Below are positions 44,364 to 55,461 of a stretch of DNA of 64,000 nucleotides, in pieces. Made by a program: the position numbers and the translations under genes. Source of the DNA: Chloroflexi bacterium HGW-Chloroflexi-6. Its GTDB lineage: Bacteria; Chloroflexota; Anaerolineae; Anaerolineales; Villigracilaceae. Every line of letters starts with the position of its first letter. Positions within the stretch are counted from its first letter, which is position 1. The notes beneath the pieces are model-generated. The model was not told the DNA's origin and did not search any database. It saw nothing but the letters and a program-made list of their open reading frames with translations. Location of the stretch: the NCBI GenBank assembly GCA_002840685.1, contig PHBU01000011.1:186001-250000 (forward strand), given 5' to 3'.

Positions 44364-44374
44364 AAGCCTCCTGT

Positions 44375-44455
44375 GTCAGGGGTCAGGCTAAAAAGCATCA
44401 GGTGTCAGGCGAGGTTTGACCTGACACCTGACACCTAAAAAACCTGACACATTAT
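44375..44455. repeat. GGTGTCAGG-type repeat cluster 2
   Basis: Between the epimerase and the dehydrogenase, a 12-bp perfect inverted repeat pairs TCAGGTGTCAGG (44398-44409) with CCTGACACCTGA (44420-44431), with additional single copies around it. The 17-nt string TCAGGTGTCAGGCGAGG also occurs near 62737-62753. The hairpin could affect the message between the two genes. Confidence 0.7.
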
Positions 44456-45777
44456 AAGCGCACGACCTTCGGGTTCTCTTTGCCAAGCTTGCCAAGCGCA
44501 TTGCGACTGTCAAAAATGAACTGAGCCGCTTCAAGAATAGCCTTGTAATCGTAAGCTTTGTGGTTGGTGATGATGATGACCGCATCGGCCGCGCGCACCG
44601 CAGGCATCAATTCGGCTTCGCTGATGCTGTTCATCAGGCCGCCCTCATGGGTGCGGAAACTGGGAATGAACGGGTCGTGATACTGAACGTGCGCGCCCTT
44701 CTTTTCGAGCAGGGCGATCACATCCAGGGATGGCGACTCGCGCACATCATCGATATCGGGCTTGTAGGCCACACCCAGCACGAGCACTTTGCTGCCTTTA
44801 AGCAGCTTGGAGCGATCGTTGAGCGCATCCAGCACGCGGCTGACAACGTAGCGCGGCATGTTGGTGTTGATCTCGGAGGCCAGCTCGATGAATTTGGCGG
44901 TGTAATTCAACTCGCGCATCTTCCAGGAGAGATATAGCGGGTCGATCGGGATGCAGTGCCCACCCAGGCCGGGGCCGGGGGTGAATTTCATATACCCAAA
45001 CGGTTTGGTGGCCGCAGCGTCGATCACTTCCCAGACATCCACGCCCAGGCGTTCGCACATCAAGGCCAGTTCGTTGACCAGGCCGATATTGATCATGCGG
45101 AAAGTGTTTTCGAGCAATTTCGCCATTTCGGCGGCTTCGGCCGAGGAAACCTGCACGACCGTTTCGAGCGCGCCGCTGTACCAGGCCGTCGCCACTTCGA
45201 CACAGGCCGGGGTCATGCCGCCCATCACCTTGGGGGTGTTGTAGGTGGTCCAGTCCTTGCGGCCGGGGTCAACCCGTTCGGGCGAGAAGCAGATGAAAAT
45301 ATCCTCGCCAACCACGAGGCCCGATTTCTCGGTCAGCATGGGCACCATCAACTCGCGGGTTGTGCCGGGGTACGTGGTCGATTCGAGCACGATGACCATG
45401 CCCTTGTGTACGTGTTTGGCCAGTTCCTCGGTCGCCGATACGATGAAGGACATATCCGGGTCGCCGGTCTTGCGCAGGGGGGTCGGCACGCAGATGCTGA
45501 CCGCATCCACATCTGCCAGGGCGGCAAAATCGGCGCTCATATCGAGCTTTCCGGCTTTGTGCAAGCGCACCACAGTTTCAGAAGGCACATCCTGAATGTA
45601 GGAAATGCCTTGTTTGAAAGTATCGACCTTGCGTTTGTCGGGGTCGACACCCAAAACATTGAAGCCTTTTTCGGCAAAGACGACAGCCAGGGGCATGCCC
45701 ACGTAGCCCATGCCCAGGATGCCGATTTTTGCGGTTTTATCTTGCAATTTCTTAATTAAAGCGTCTTTGGTGCTCAT
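44452..45777 (-). CDS. UDP-sugar 6-dehydrogenase (nucleotide sugar dehydrogenase)
   Basis: 441 residues from the ATG at 45777, which has an SD (CGGAG); an upstream in-frame ATG at 45804 lacks one. The Rossmann motif is GILGMGYVGMPLAVVFAEKG. The catalytic Cys is in PGPGLGGHCIPIDPLY, and the C-terminal domain has VLGVAYKPDIDDVRESPSL. The enzyme oxidises the C6 of a UDP-sugar to a uronate with 2 NAD+. The WecC/WbpA/TviB-like sequence suggests UDP-GlcNAc or UDP-ManNAc as alternatives to UDP-glucose. It is in line with the epimerase and flippase on the same strand. Confidence 0.9.
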   Translation of the reverse strand: MSTKDALIKKLQDKTAKIGILGMGYVGMPLAVVFAEKGFNVLGVDPDKRKVDTFKQGISYIQDVPSETVVRLHKAGKLDMSADFAALADVDAVSICVPTPLRKTGDPDMSFIVSATEELAKHVHKGMVIVLESTTYPGTTRELMVPMLTEKSGLVVGEDIFICFSPERVDPGRKDWTTYNTPKVMGGMTPACVEVATAWYSGALETVVQVSSAEAAEMAKLLENTFRMINIGLVNELALMCERLGVDVWEVIDAAATKPFGYMKFTPGPGLGGHCIPIDPLYLSWKMRELNYTAKFIELASEINTNMPRYVVSRVLDALNDRSKLLKGSKVLVLGVAYKPDIDDVRESPSLDVIALLEKKGAHVQYHDPFIPSFRTHEGGLMNSISEAELMPAVRAADAVIIITNHKAYDYKAILEAAQFIFDSRNALGKLGKENPKVVRL

Positions 45778-45849
45778 TTTTTCTCCGTTTTGATTCCCCA
45801 CCACGCAGGTGTTGTGATAAATATGGAAAATTAAAAGGTCGATCGCGCC

Positions 45850-47016
45850 CTATTTTTCACCAAAAAGAACGATCATGAAGTGCTGGTTCAAGAACTGGGG
45901 GCTTTCATCCGTGTGGCGGGCGGGAGCAATTTGCCCGAGAGTGTAGCCGCCGGCGATCGGCAGTTCACGGCCCAGGATCTCTTGAATCGCTTGAATTTCA
46001 GCGCCGGGTTTGGCTTGCAGCAACATTTGCCACGAAATATCGGCCAGTACAAGCGCGAAAACGGGTTTGGCGCCTTCCAACTCGAGCACAGCCTGTTTAA
46101 CGGCATTCTTGACGGCCTCGATGCAAAGGGTCGGGCTGCCAATCATCAAGTAGGCATCCGAACCATCCCGCAGCGGAGCGTTCATGCGAAAGCTGCCATC
46201 CGCTTCAACGCGCAAGGGGGAACGAATTGACATTTCGCTGGAGTTTGGCTGTTCAAATCCGAGCGGATAGATGCGGGCTGTATAGTTCAGGGGAGGCAGC
46301 GCCCAAAGGCGCGGCGCATGGCCAAACAATCCGGCATATGCTTCAGACGCCGGGCGGCCATCCAGGGTCCGCAGCCAGAATCCGCGTGAACGCGTTACGC
46401 GAAAATGGTTCCCGATCGGGCTCCAGCCATGGCCGTACCCGACGCCAACCTTGTAATCGCCGCGCAAAAAGGTGCTGGCCATGCCGCCGGCACCGCTCTG
46501 GACCCCGGCAAACTGATAACTGATATTGTTCTGAAAATCCCCGGCAGCCAGCCCACCAAAGATCGGGATATTCGACGGCAGGGACTGGCAGAACTCTTCG
46601 GCATTACCGTTCAAGCCGTCTGCAAAAGCCAGGATGCTCTTAACCGGGCGTTGTTCATAACCCAGCAATTGTTTCAGGCGGGTTGCGGTGTCTGCGCTGG
46701 CCTGGGAATAGTTCGAGAACCAGTGCGTCTCCGCCTGGATGTCATCCCCGCCCAACAAGGCGACCACAACAGAATTGGCATGACTGCCAAGATGGGTGAT
46801 TGATGCCGGGCTGCTAAAACCAATGATCGGAATGTTGGAAAGCAAACTCGCAACGCCGCTCAGCACCAACTGGGCGTCGAGGCGATACGGGCTGACGATA
46901 ATTGCCACAGATGGCGGCGTGTTGCCCATCTGGTTCAGCGCGTGGTGAGCGGCTTGCAGGCTGGCTTCGCGCGCATCCAAAGCCTGGGCATGTCCAACAG
47001 CAGCGACAAAGGTCAT
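45850..47016 (-). CDS. FIST domain sensor protein
   Basis: 388 residues covering FIST_N (about 20-215) and FIST_C (about 225-365): PSVAIIVSPYRLDAQLVLSG, NIPIFGGLAAGD and GVGYGHGWSPIG, with the C-terminal part SPTLCIEAVKNAVKQAVLELEGAKP. FIST is a predicted ligand-binding sensor module found in signal transduction proteins; amino acids have been suggested as ligands. It stands alone here and starts 12 nt after the stop of the 1330-residue GAF kinase, so the two form a sensor-kinase pair. SD TAGGAGA is just upstream. Confidence 0.88.
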   Translation of the reverse strand: MTFVAAVGHAQALDAREASLQAAHHALNQMGNTPPSVAIIVSPYRLDAQLVLSGVASLLSNIPIIGFSSPASITHLGSHANSVVVALLGGDDIQAETHWFSNYSQASADTATRLKQLLGYEQRPVKSILAFADGLNGNAEEFCQSLPSNIPIFGGLAAGDFQNNISYQFAGVQSGAGGMASTFLRGDYKVGVGYGHGWSPIGNHFRVTRSRGFWLRTLDGRPASEAYAGLFGHAPRLWALPPLNYTARIYPLGFEQPNSSEMSIRSPLRVEADGSFRMNAPLRDGSDAYLMIGSPTLCIEAVKNAVKQAVLELEGAKPVFALVLADISWQMLLQAKPGAEIQAIQEILGRELPIAGGYTLGQIAPARHTDESPQFLNQHFMIVLFGEK

Positions 47017-47028
47017 CTTGGTCTCCTA

Positions 47029-50000
47029 CTAGCTCTCTGCCAGCGGGATGGTTACATGGAAGGTTGTTCCATGGCCGACCTCGCTCTCAAACCAGATCTT
47101 GCCGCCCTGCATTTCAATCAGGTTTTTGGTGATGTTAAGCCCCAGGCCGGTGCCGGACGCCTGACTCTTGGACATCTCAGTGCGGTAATACTGCTGGAAG
47201 ATTTTCCCCTGATCTTCGGGAGGAATACCGATACCCGTATCTTTGACCCAGAAATGGACAACCGTCATATCGCTGCTTGTTTCAGATTCTTGTTGGGATG
47301 TTTCGGCGCCAACAACGATTTTGCCGCTATTGGGAGTGTATTTGGTGGCATTGCTGACGAGGTTGACAACAATCTGGATCATGCGGTTGCGATCGGCCCA
47401 AACCATCGGTAATTTTTCGGGCACATTGATATCGACGATTTGTTCCTTGTCTTCAATCTGGCGCCGGGTGGAGCGCACAGCTTCTTCGACAACTTCAGGC
47501 ATCGAAACGGGTTTAAAGTCAATTTTCAAGATACCCGCTTCGATCTTGTTCAAATCGCTCAAGTCAGAAACGATGGTGTTCATGCGGTCTACATTGCTGC
47601 GAACAGTCGCCAGGAACTTGGCCTGCATATCGGTAATCGGTCCAGCCATTCCGCCGGTCACCAGTTCGGTATAGCCCTTGATGGAGGCCATCGGGTTTTT
47701 CAATTCATGCGCAACGAAGGAAACGAACTGGCTTTTGGCCTTGTTGGCTGCATCGATCTGCGCATACAGTTGGGCATTGGAAATGGCAATCGCCGCATGG
47801 TCTGCCAAACGGCTGAGGAAGTCCAACTCGTCTTGCTGGAAACGTTCGGCAGAATTGCTTTCGAGCAGGAACAAGCCAATTACATGCACTTCGCGCCGAA
47901 TAGGGATCACCATCTGGCTGCGTGTGCCGCGCAAGAAAGTTCCCATGCCGCTCGAATTATCCATGACAATGCGGCGGGGTTGGGCGCTTGAGATCGATTC
48001 ACTGATCGCCGGGTGCGCCAGCGGGATTGATGATTCTGCATAAGCGGCAAGTTCTTTTTCATAACCGTTATCTGCCATGATTTGAACGCCGCCCTCCTGA
48101 ACGAAGCCGATGAAACCGGCATCCGCTTTGGATTGGCGCATGGCCCAATCGAGGGTGATGCGCATGGCGCGGTCCAGTTCAAGGCTGGCGTTCAGTTCGC
48201 GGTCAATTCTCTGCATGACCGACAATTCTTCCACGCGGGCGGTCAGTTCCTGGTCGGTCATCGTATACAGTCGCGCATTTTCAATCGCAACCGCTGCCTG
48301 ACCGGCAAAAGCAGCCAGCAGGTTTTGGTCGTCGAGGCTGAAAGGCAATCCATCGCGCTTGTTGATAATTTCGATAACGCCGATAACGCGGTCTTTTACT
48401 TCCATTGGAACGATCAGGATGGCTTTGGTGATAAAACCGGTCTGCTTGTCCGTTTCCGAGTTCCAGGTTTGAGTCGCCTGCACATCGTTAACGATGACCG
48501 GCTGACGGGAATCGACCGCCTTGCCCACAAAGCCTGTCCCGGGCGGCAGGCGCTGCCCGACCAGGTTGGAGGCGACCGGCCCAACCGTCACCTGGAAAAT
48601 CAATTCGTCGGTTTGTTCGTCGACCAGGAACAAACTACCAGCTTCACTGTTGAGAATGTTCACCGCGCTTTCAAGAATGTTCTTGAGCAGCGGCTGCAAT
48701 TCCAGGGTGGAGGTCAACTGACGGGTAATCACGTTCAGGGTCGAGAGTTGCTGCGCGCGCCGCTCGGTCTCCTGGATCAAGCGAGACTTGACAATGGCGC
48801 CCGCAGCCTGGTCTGCAATGGCCTGCAGCAATTCCATCTGGGCTGCAGTGTAAACGACATCCGGATCGCGCACGGAAATGCATAACGCCCCCAGTGTTTC
48901 TGAGCCGGTATTCAACGGGACGCCCAGCCAGGCGTGCAATCCTTTACTGTGCGGGGTTACGCCCATGATCTGGCACTGGCTGATAAAATCCTGGCTCAGG
49001 ATGGCGCGGCGCGAGATGATGACTTCCTGCCCAAGTGTGCTTTTGGGAAGCAACGGCACGTTTTCGCGTGACGGCACGCGCTCATCGCTTTCCAGATAGA
49101 AAGCATAGTAGAAATTTTGGGCCGTCTTGTTGTAAAGGATCAAATTTAAATCTGAAACCGGAATGATCTGGGCGGTCTGGGCATAAATTAATTCGAGAAT
49201 ATCATCGAAAATCAAAGTGATGTTGATGCCTTGCGAAATACGGGCCAGCACATTCATCTCATGGACACGGCGTTCCATGTTGTTCAGCGCCTGCGCCCGC
49301 TCGAGGGCAACTGCGGCCTGGCTTGCCAGCGCTTCAAGGAACGCAATATCGGTACTATCGTAGGGCTCGCCCGATAAACGCTCTCCAATGGCCAGCCAGC
49401 CAATCAGGCGTTCCCGCCCCGGCATGGGGACGATCAACTGTGCGGCCAGCAAGGCTAGGCGCGCGCGTTCTGACTGTAAACCCGCTGGAATGCGGTCCGG
49501 CGTAATAAACAGGGGCAATCTTTCCTTGCGCAAAACCTGCACCAGTTGGCTATTGACCATAAACCGGATATCGCTGGTAGACCGGCCTGTCTCATCGACC
49601 GTTGCGAGATACTGATCATTGGTCATATCATAAATATAAATATGCAACTGACTCGGCAAAAGGCTGACCGTGATCTGTTCGCGTAAAATTTGCAAAACCT
49701 GCTGAACATCGACCGCGGCCGTCAAATTGCGGGTATAGCCCTTGATGCGTTCCTGATGAGCGCGCTCGCCCCTGAAGAAAATGGAGTCAATGATCTCTTG
49801 CAGGCGCGCCCGAACCGGGTTGAGCAGCAACGCCGACAAGAAAACAGCGACCGCAATGATCAACGGATTATTGATCGCACTGCCAAAAACCACTGACGTC
49901 CCAACCGCCAGGGCAAGGTAGCCCGAAATTGCCATTACCGAGAGCAAACCATACAAAACCGAGCGCCCGATGATGTAATCGGTGCGAACCAACCGATAAC

Positions 50001-51021
50001 GCAGAACCGTATAACCGGTCACGATCGGGAAAATAACGATCGGAAGAAAAAGCCAGTTGCTAAAATCTGTAACAACGAAAGACGCAACGAGCAAATAAAT
50101 GATCATCGGCATAAAAGAAAACATGGAGCCGATCAAGACTGTGCGCGCCTGCTGGCGAACCACCGGTGACGAACCGGGTGACAGGCGGTAAAACATAATC
50201 CCCAGGTAGCTCAACAGCCCAATCGCTGTCAACAGGTACGAATATCGCCAGGCGTCGATATAGGTGTATGGCGATTGCATGTTCCCGATGGTTGTCAGCG
50301 AGTAGCCCCCCAACAATACCGCAAAAACATAGCCCACCCAACGCAAGAAGGGATGGCGGGTTACGATGCGCGCTTCCTGTGGAAAGACCAGACCCAGATG
50401 AAGCATTGAAGCGCCAACCAGGGGTACAGAAATCGACCACAAGGCGCTCAGGTAATGGGTCGTATGCAGTTCGAACAAACCACCGATCACCGCCGCAACC
50501 GATACCCCCAGTACAGCAAAGGCGCGTCCTGAAGTCTCATTACGGCGCAAGCTGTAAATCCACAGGGCGACGCCCATAAAAACCACGGCAACAAACATGG
50601 GGATAAAAAAGAACCAGAGTAAATCCTGGAATTCGAACTGGCTTAAAACGATGTCAAAATCGCGCACAGTTCCATCCTGGGCGCGCATCGTAAAGCGATG
50701 GGTTTCGCCAGGGAAGTAACCCCTCAAGATCTGGCGAACTTCTGTGATATTTTGTACCGGCTGGCCATCAATCGAGATCAGCTGATCGCCAAAGGTTGCG
50801 CCTTTTTTGTACAGTTCCCAGCGTGTTTCCCCTGGCGGCTGAACGTTGTTTACCAACAGGGTATGCTCGAAAAAAGCCCCCGGGAAAGGTGTAATGTAAT
50901 AATTGTATGCCAGGAATGGCATGGCAACAAACGCGACCAGCACGATGGCCTGGTATAGAAATACCAGCACACTCAGGGTACTTTCGATGCGCTCGACAAA
51001 TGGCCGCGTTGGTTTGTTCAT
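47029..51021 (-). CDS. Membrane multi-GAF sensor histidine kinase with N-terminal PDZ-like domain
   Basis: 1330 residues. A membrane helix (about 17-40) is followed by a PDZ-like extracytoplasmic segment (about 55-128; GATFGDQLISIDGQPVQNI), then about eight membrane helices (134-400). Four GAF domains follow (about 430-575, 585-748, 765-917, 935-1085), then HisKA (H1105 in VAHELKNPM) and HATPase_c (N1224, DTGIGIP 1261-1267, GTGLGL 1290-1295). It has no receiver, so its target regulator is elsewhere. The combination of PDZ-like and multi-helix modules with four GAFs suggests sensing at the membrane and in the cytoplasm. It forms an operon with the FIST protein; the gyrB stop lies 27 bp upstream of its ATG. 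Confidence 0.88.
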   Translation of the reverse strand: MNKPTRPFVERIESTLSVLVFLYQAIVLVAFVAMPFLAYNYYITPFPGAFFEHTLLVNNVQPPGETRWELYKKGATFGDQLISIDGQPVQNITEVRQILRGYFPGETHRFTMRAQDGTVRDFDIVLSQFEFQDLLWFFFIPMFVAVVFMGVALWIYSLRRNETSGRAFAVLGVSVAAVIGGLFELHTTHYLSALWSISVPLVGASMLHLGLVFPQEARIVTRHPFLRWVGYVFAVLLGGYSLTTIGNMQSPYTYIDAWRYSYLLTAIGLLSYLGIMFYRLSPGSSPVVRQQARTVLIGSMFSFMPMIIYLLVASFVVTDFSNWLFLPIVIFPIVTGYTVLRYRLVRTDYIIGRSVLYGLLSVMAISGYLALAVGTSVVFGSAINNPLIIAVAVFLSALLLNPVRARLQEIIDSIFFRGERAHQERIKGYTRNLTAAVDVQQVLQILREQITVSLLPSQLHIYIYDMTNDQYLATVDETGRSTSDIRFMVNSQLVQVLRKERLPLFITPDRIPAGLQSERARLALLAAQLIVPMPGRERLIGWLAIGERLSGEPYDSTDIAFLEALASQAAVALERAQALNNMERRVHEMNVLARISQGINITLIFDDILELIYAQTAQIIPVSDLNLILYNKTAQNFYYAFYLESDERVPSRENVPLLPKSTLGQEVIISRRAILSQDFISQCQIMGVTPHSKGLHAWLGVPLNTGSETLGALCISVRDPDVVYTAAQMELLQAIADQAAGAIVKSRLIQETERRAQQLSTLNVITRQLTSTLELQPLLKNILESAVNILNSEAGSLFLVDEQTDELIFQVTVGPVASNLVGQRLPPGTGFVGKAVDSRQPVIVNDVQATQTWNSETDKQTGFITKAILIVPMEVKDRVIGVIEIINKRDGLPFSLDDQNLLAAFAGQAAVAIENARLYTMTDQELTARVEELSVMQRIDRELNASLELDRAMRITLDWAMRQSKADAGFIGFVQEGGVQIMADNGYEKELAAYAESSIPLAHPAISESISSAQPRRIVMDNSSGMGTFLRGTRSQMVIPIRREVHVIGLFLLESNSAERFQQDELDFLSRLADHAAIAISNAQLYAQIDAANKAKSQFVSFVAHELKNPMASIKGYTELVTGGMAGPITDMQAKFLATVRSNVDRMNTIVSDLSDLNKIEAGILKIDFKPVSMPEVVEEAVRSTRRQIEDKEQIVDINVPEKLPMVWADRNRMIQIVVNLVSNATKYTPNSGKIVVGAETSQQESETSSDMTVVHFWVKDTGIGIPPEDQGKIFQQYYRTEMSKSQASGTGLGLNITKNLIEMQGGKIWFESEVGHGTTFHVTIPLAES

Positions 51022-51048
51022 GGCAACCTCAATAGAACAGATAAAAAA

Positions 51049-52959
<1,911 letters not shown>

Positions 52960-52975
52960 TGAAACCTCCAAAAAA

Positions 52976-53956
52976 TTATGCCTGAACTGATCCGGCGCGG
53001 GCCTTCATCCAAATCAGAATGGCCTCGACCCAATCATTCAGGTCACGATAATAAAAAAAGCTGGCTGCCAGTAAAGCAGTCGAGATAAATGCATGTCCAA
53101 AAATGCCGAACAAGGTCATCCATGAGTCGGCGGGCGCAATGCGCCAGAGAAAATTAAGACCCTGCGAGAGCACGATCGCCACGATCACGAACCAACCCAA
53201 CGAAGGCAGGGCGTAGCGCATCATCCGAAAGCTCTTCATGATCGAGCGGAAGAGATGGTCCGCATTCAGGAAAACCCCATGCGCCGAAAAGAAGACCGGC
53301 ACAGACAGCCAAAGCACAACCAACATGATCAGCAAATAAACGATGGTCATAACGGCCGGGCTGATCAACAGCAAAACGCCCATAAAGATGAAGGTCGGCA
53401 GGCTGAGCACAAGCCACAACATCGACCAAAACCCCGAGAGCAGGGTTCCCTGCAACAAGGAACGCCCCGCAGAAGGGCGATTTTCCTCGCCAGTTGTTGC
53501 AATGCGGGCGACACTGTAAAAATACAGCCCGCCCAACAACCAGCCAACAGCCGTCATCAAAGCTATGCACAGCAGGAAGATGAACAAACCGCTTACTTCG
53601 AAAACCTGACGTTCCCCGAGCGGCGAACTTGTGGCAACACTGACGCTCATCAAGCTAAAGACGCCCATGGGAAATGTGCGCAGGGCTGAAAAAGCATTGA
53701 AATTTTGGAAAAACTCGCTAAAAAGCCCCATATTCCCCAGAAATGCCGGGTTCTGTTCGACCACGCTTTCCATATCCGAAAGGGCAGGGGCAACCAGGTT
53801 GTAAATTCCAAAGCGCGGGCCAAGCCAGAGAAACAGGTCGAAAGCGATCGGAATTAAGATGACCACGGCCCGGTTTGCAATTGCATTGAAACCGCTGACG
53901 AAGGCTGGAATTATCCCCGGGGGGGGTGGCGGGAGTTGAGTATTGCGCATTTCCAT
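52976..53956 (-). CDS. Multi-pass membrane protein of unknown function
   Basis: 326 residues with about six hydrophobic segments (for example [28 protein letters not shown], then helices near 120-145, 180-215, 215-235, 260-280 and 290-310). It resembles uncharacterised Chloroflexota membrane proteins (DUF4013- or DUF975-like in layout), but I recognise no motif that gives a function. It ends 16 nt before gyrB on the same strand and may share its transcript. The N-terminus has a run of prolines. A later in-frame ATG at 53950 is an equally possible start. Confidence 0.75.
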   Translation of the reverse strand: MEMRNTQLPPPPPGIIPAFVSGFNAIANRAVVILIPIAFDLFLWLGPRFGIYNLVAPALSDMESVVEQNPAFLGNMGLFSEFFQNFNAFSALRTFPMGVFSLMSVSVATSSPLGERQVFEVSGLFIFLLCIALMTAVGWLLGGLYFYSVARIATTGEENRPSAGRSLLQGTLLSGFWSMLWLVLSLPTFIFMGVLLLISPAVMTIVYLLIMLVVLWLSVPVFFSAHGVFLNADHLFRSIMKSFRMMRYALPSLGWFVIVAIVLSQGLNFLWRIAPADSWMTLFGIFGHAFISTALLAASFFYYRDLNDWVEAILIWMKARAGSVQA

Positions 53957-54086
53957 AACTAAATGATTCTACCACAGCCAGCCTGACCAATTGAATTTCC
54001 ATCTCATAACACTTGGCGATGCCTGCATAAAAACCGGCAAAAATCGCGCAATTTGCGGCAGGGACGGGTATAATCTTCAAATTCTC

Positions 54087-55241
54087 ATGAAAATACTAAC
54101 CGTTCTCACCTATTACCGCCCACATACCTCCGGGCTGACCATTTACGCCGAGCGCCTGGCCGAAGCCTTTGCGCGGCGCGGTCACCAGGTCACGATTTTG
54201 ACCTCCCACTTCGACAAATCGACTCCGGCCGAGGAAACCCGCAACGGGGTGCGGATCGTGCGCGCGCCGGTCGCCTTTCGCATCAGCAAGGGCGTCATCA
54301 TGCCGACCTTCGGCCTTTTGGCCTGGAAGTATGTGGCCGAAAACGATGTCGTCCAATTGCACCTGCCGCAGTTCGACGCGCCCGGTTTCGCCACCCGCGC
54401 CCGTCTGATGGGCAAACTGGCCATCCTGACCTATCACTGCGACCTGCTGCTGCCTTCGGGCCTGTTTAACCGGCTTGTCAACACGGTCGTCAACTTCCAG
54501 AACCACTCGGCGGCCCTGCTTGCCAACCACATCGTGACCTACACCCAGGATTACGCCGACCATTCGCCCTTCCTGTCGAACTACAAGCACAAACTGACCC
54601 CGATCCTGCCGCCCGTACAGCTGCCCCCTGCCCCCCAGGGCGCAGTCGCGGCCTTTGCGCAGCAACACGCTGTGGCCGAATGCCATCCGGTGATCGGCAT
54701 GGCGACCCGCTTCGCCAGCGAAAAAGGCGTTGAGATTCTGCTGGCGGCCATGCCCGCCATTTTGGAGAAACACCCCAAAGCGCAGGTTTTGTTCGCCGGC
54801 CAGCACCTGAATGTGATGGGCGAACAGGCCTACTTTGAGCGCCTCGCACCGACCATCAAAAAATATGAAGAGAACGGCCACTGGACCTTCCTCGGCAACC
54901 TGAACCCGGAACAAATGGCAGCCTACTACCCCAACCTGGATGTGCTGGTCGTGCCCAGCCTGAACTCGACCGAGGCCTTCGGGCTGGTGCAGATCGAAGC
55001 GATGATGAGCGGCACGCCCTCGATCGCCTCGGCCCTGCCAGGTGTGCGCCGCCCGGTCCAGATGACCGGCATGGGCAAAGTCGTCCCGATCGGCGATTCG
55101 GCAGCCCTGGCCGAGGCCGTGCTGGATATTCTGGCCGAGCCGAAAAAATATCAGCGCGACCCGGCAGAAATTGCGCGTTCGTATGACCCCGAGCATGTTG
55201 CAGAAGAATATGAGCGGCTGTTTGCAAAACTGCGCGAGTGA
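54087..55241 (+). CDS. Family 4-type glycosyltransferase
   Basis: 384 residues from the ATG at 54087 (MKILTVLTYYRPHTSG), the normal N-terminus of GT4 enzymes; a longer frame from 53991 adds unrelated residues. A GT-B fold is indicated by GLTIYAERLAEAFARRGHQVTIL, the donor-binding region PSLNSTEAFGLVQIEAMMSGTPSIAS with the E-x7-E motif (EAFGLVQIE), and GMATRFASEKGVEILLAA. It probably transfers a sugar to a lipid or polysaccharide acceptor. A TATAAT lies at 54069-54074, only 12 nt before the ATG, so the transcript may have almost no leader. It is divergent from the membrane protein/gyrB genes and stands alone. Confidence 0.88.
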   Translation: MKILTVLTYYRPHTSGLTIYAERLAEAFARRGHQVTILTSHFDKSTPAEETRNGVRIVRAPVAFRISKGVIMPTFGLLAWKYVAENDVVQLHLPQFDAPGFATRARLMGKLAILTYHCDLLLPSGLFNRLVNTVVNFQNHSAALLANHIVTYTQDYADHSPFLSNYKHKLTPILPPVQLPPAPQGAVAAFAQQHAVAECHPVIGMATRFASEKGVEILLAAMPAILEKHPKAQVLFAGQHLNVMGEQAYFERLAPTIKKYEENGHWTFLGNLNPEQMAAYYPNLDVLVVPSLNSTEAFGLVQIEAMMSGTPSIASALPGVRRPVQMTGMGKVVPIGDSAALAEAVLDILAEPKKYQRDPAEIARSYDPEHVAEEYERLFAKLRE

Positions 55242-55335
55242 ATTGCCGATTTGTGACAAATGTCAGATGGCGCACCAGGGTGGATTTGATATAGTGATAG
55301 GGTATGTTGCGAAAGATCAAAAGCGATATGGTAAA

Positions 55336-55370
55336 ACCGGCTAAACACTCAAATCAGGTGTTTGGCCGGT
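55336..55370. terminator. Hairpin after the glycosyltransferase gene
   Basis: ACCGGCTAAACAC (55336-55348) pairs with GTGTTTGGCCGGT (55358-55370) with one mismatch and a 9-nt loop, about 95 bp after the stop. On the plus strand no T-run follows, while on the minus strand TTTTA does, so its use as terminator is uncertain. Confidence 0.5.
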
Positions 55371-55461
55371 CAAAATACCATCCATAAGCCATTGAGCGGC
55401 AAAATGGTGGATAATACAATTGTAAGGTAGCTCGTTTTTTTGTTCACAAGAAAGAACAAGA

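Noticed and set aside
53991..54086. Longer N-terminus for the glycosyltransferase
   Set aside because: The extra 32 residues precede the canonical MKILTVLTYY start and include a TATAAT box at 54069-54074.
54096..55259. Minus-strand open frame of 387 codons opposite the glycosyltransferase
   Set aside because: Antisense to a complete GT4 gene; composition typical of a shadow frame.
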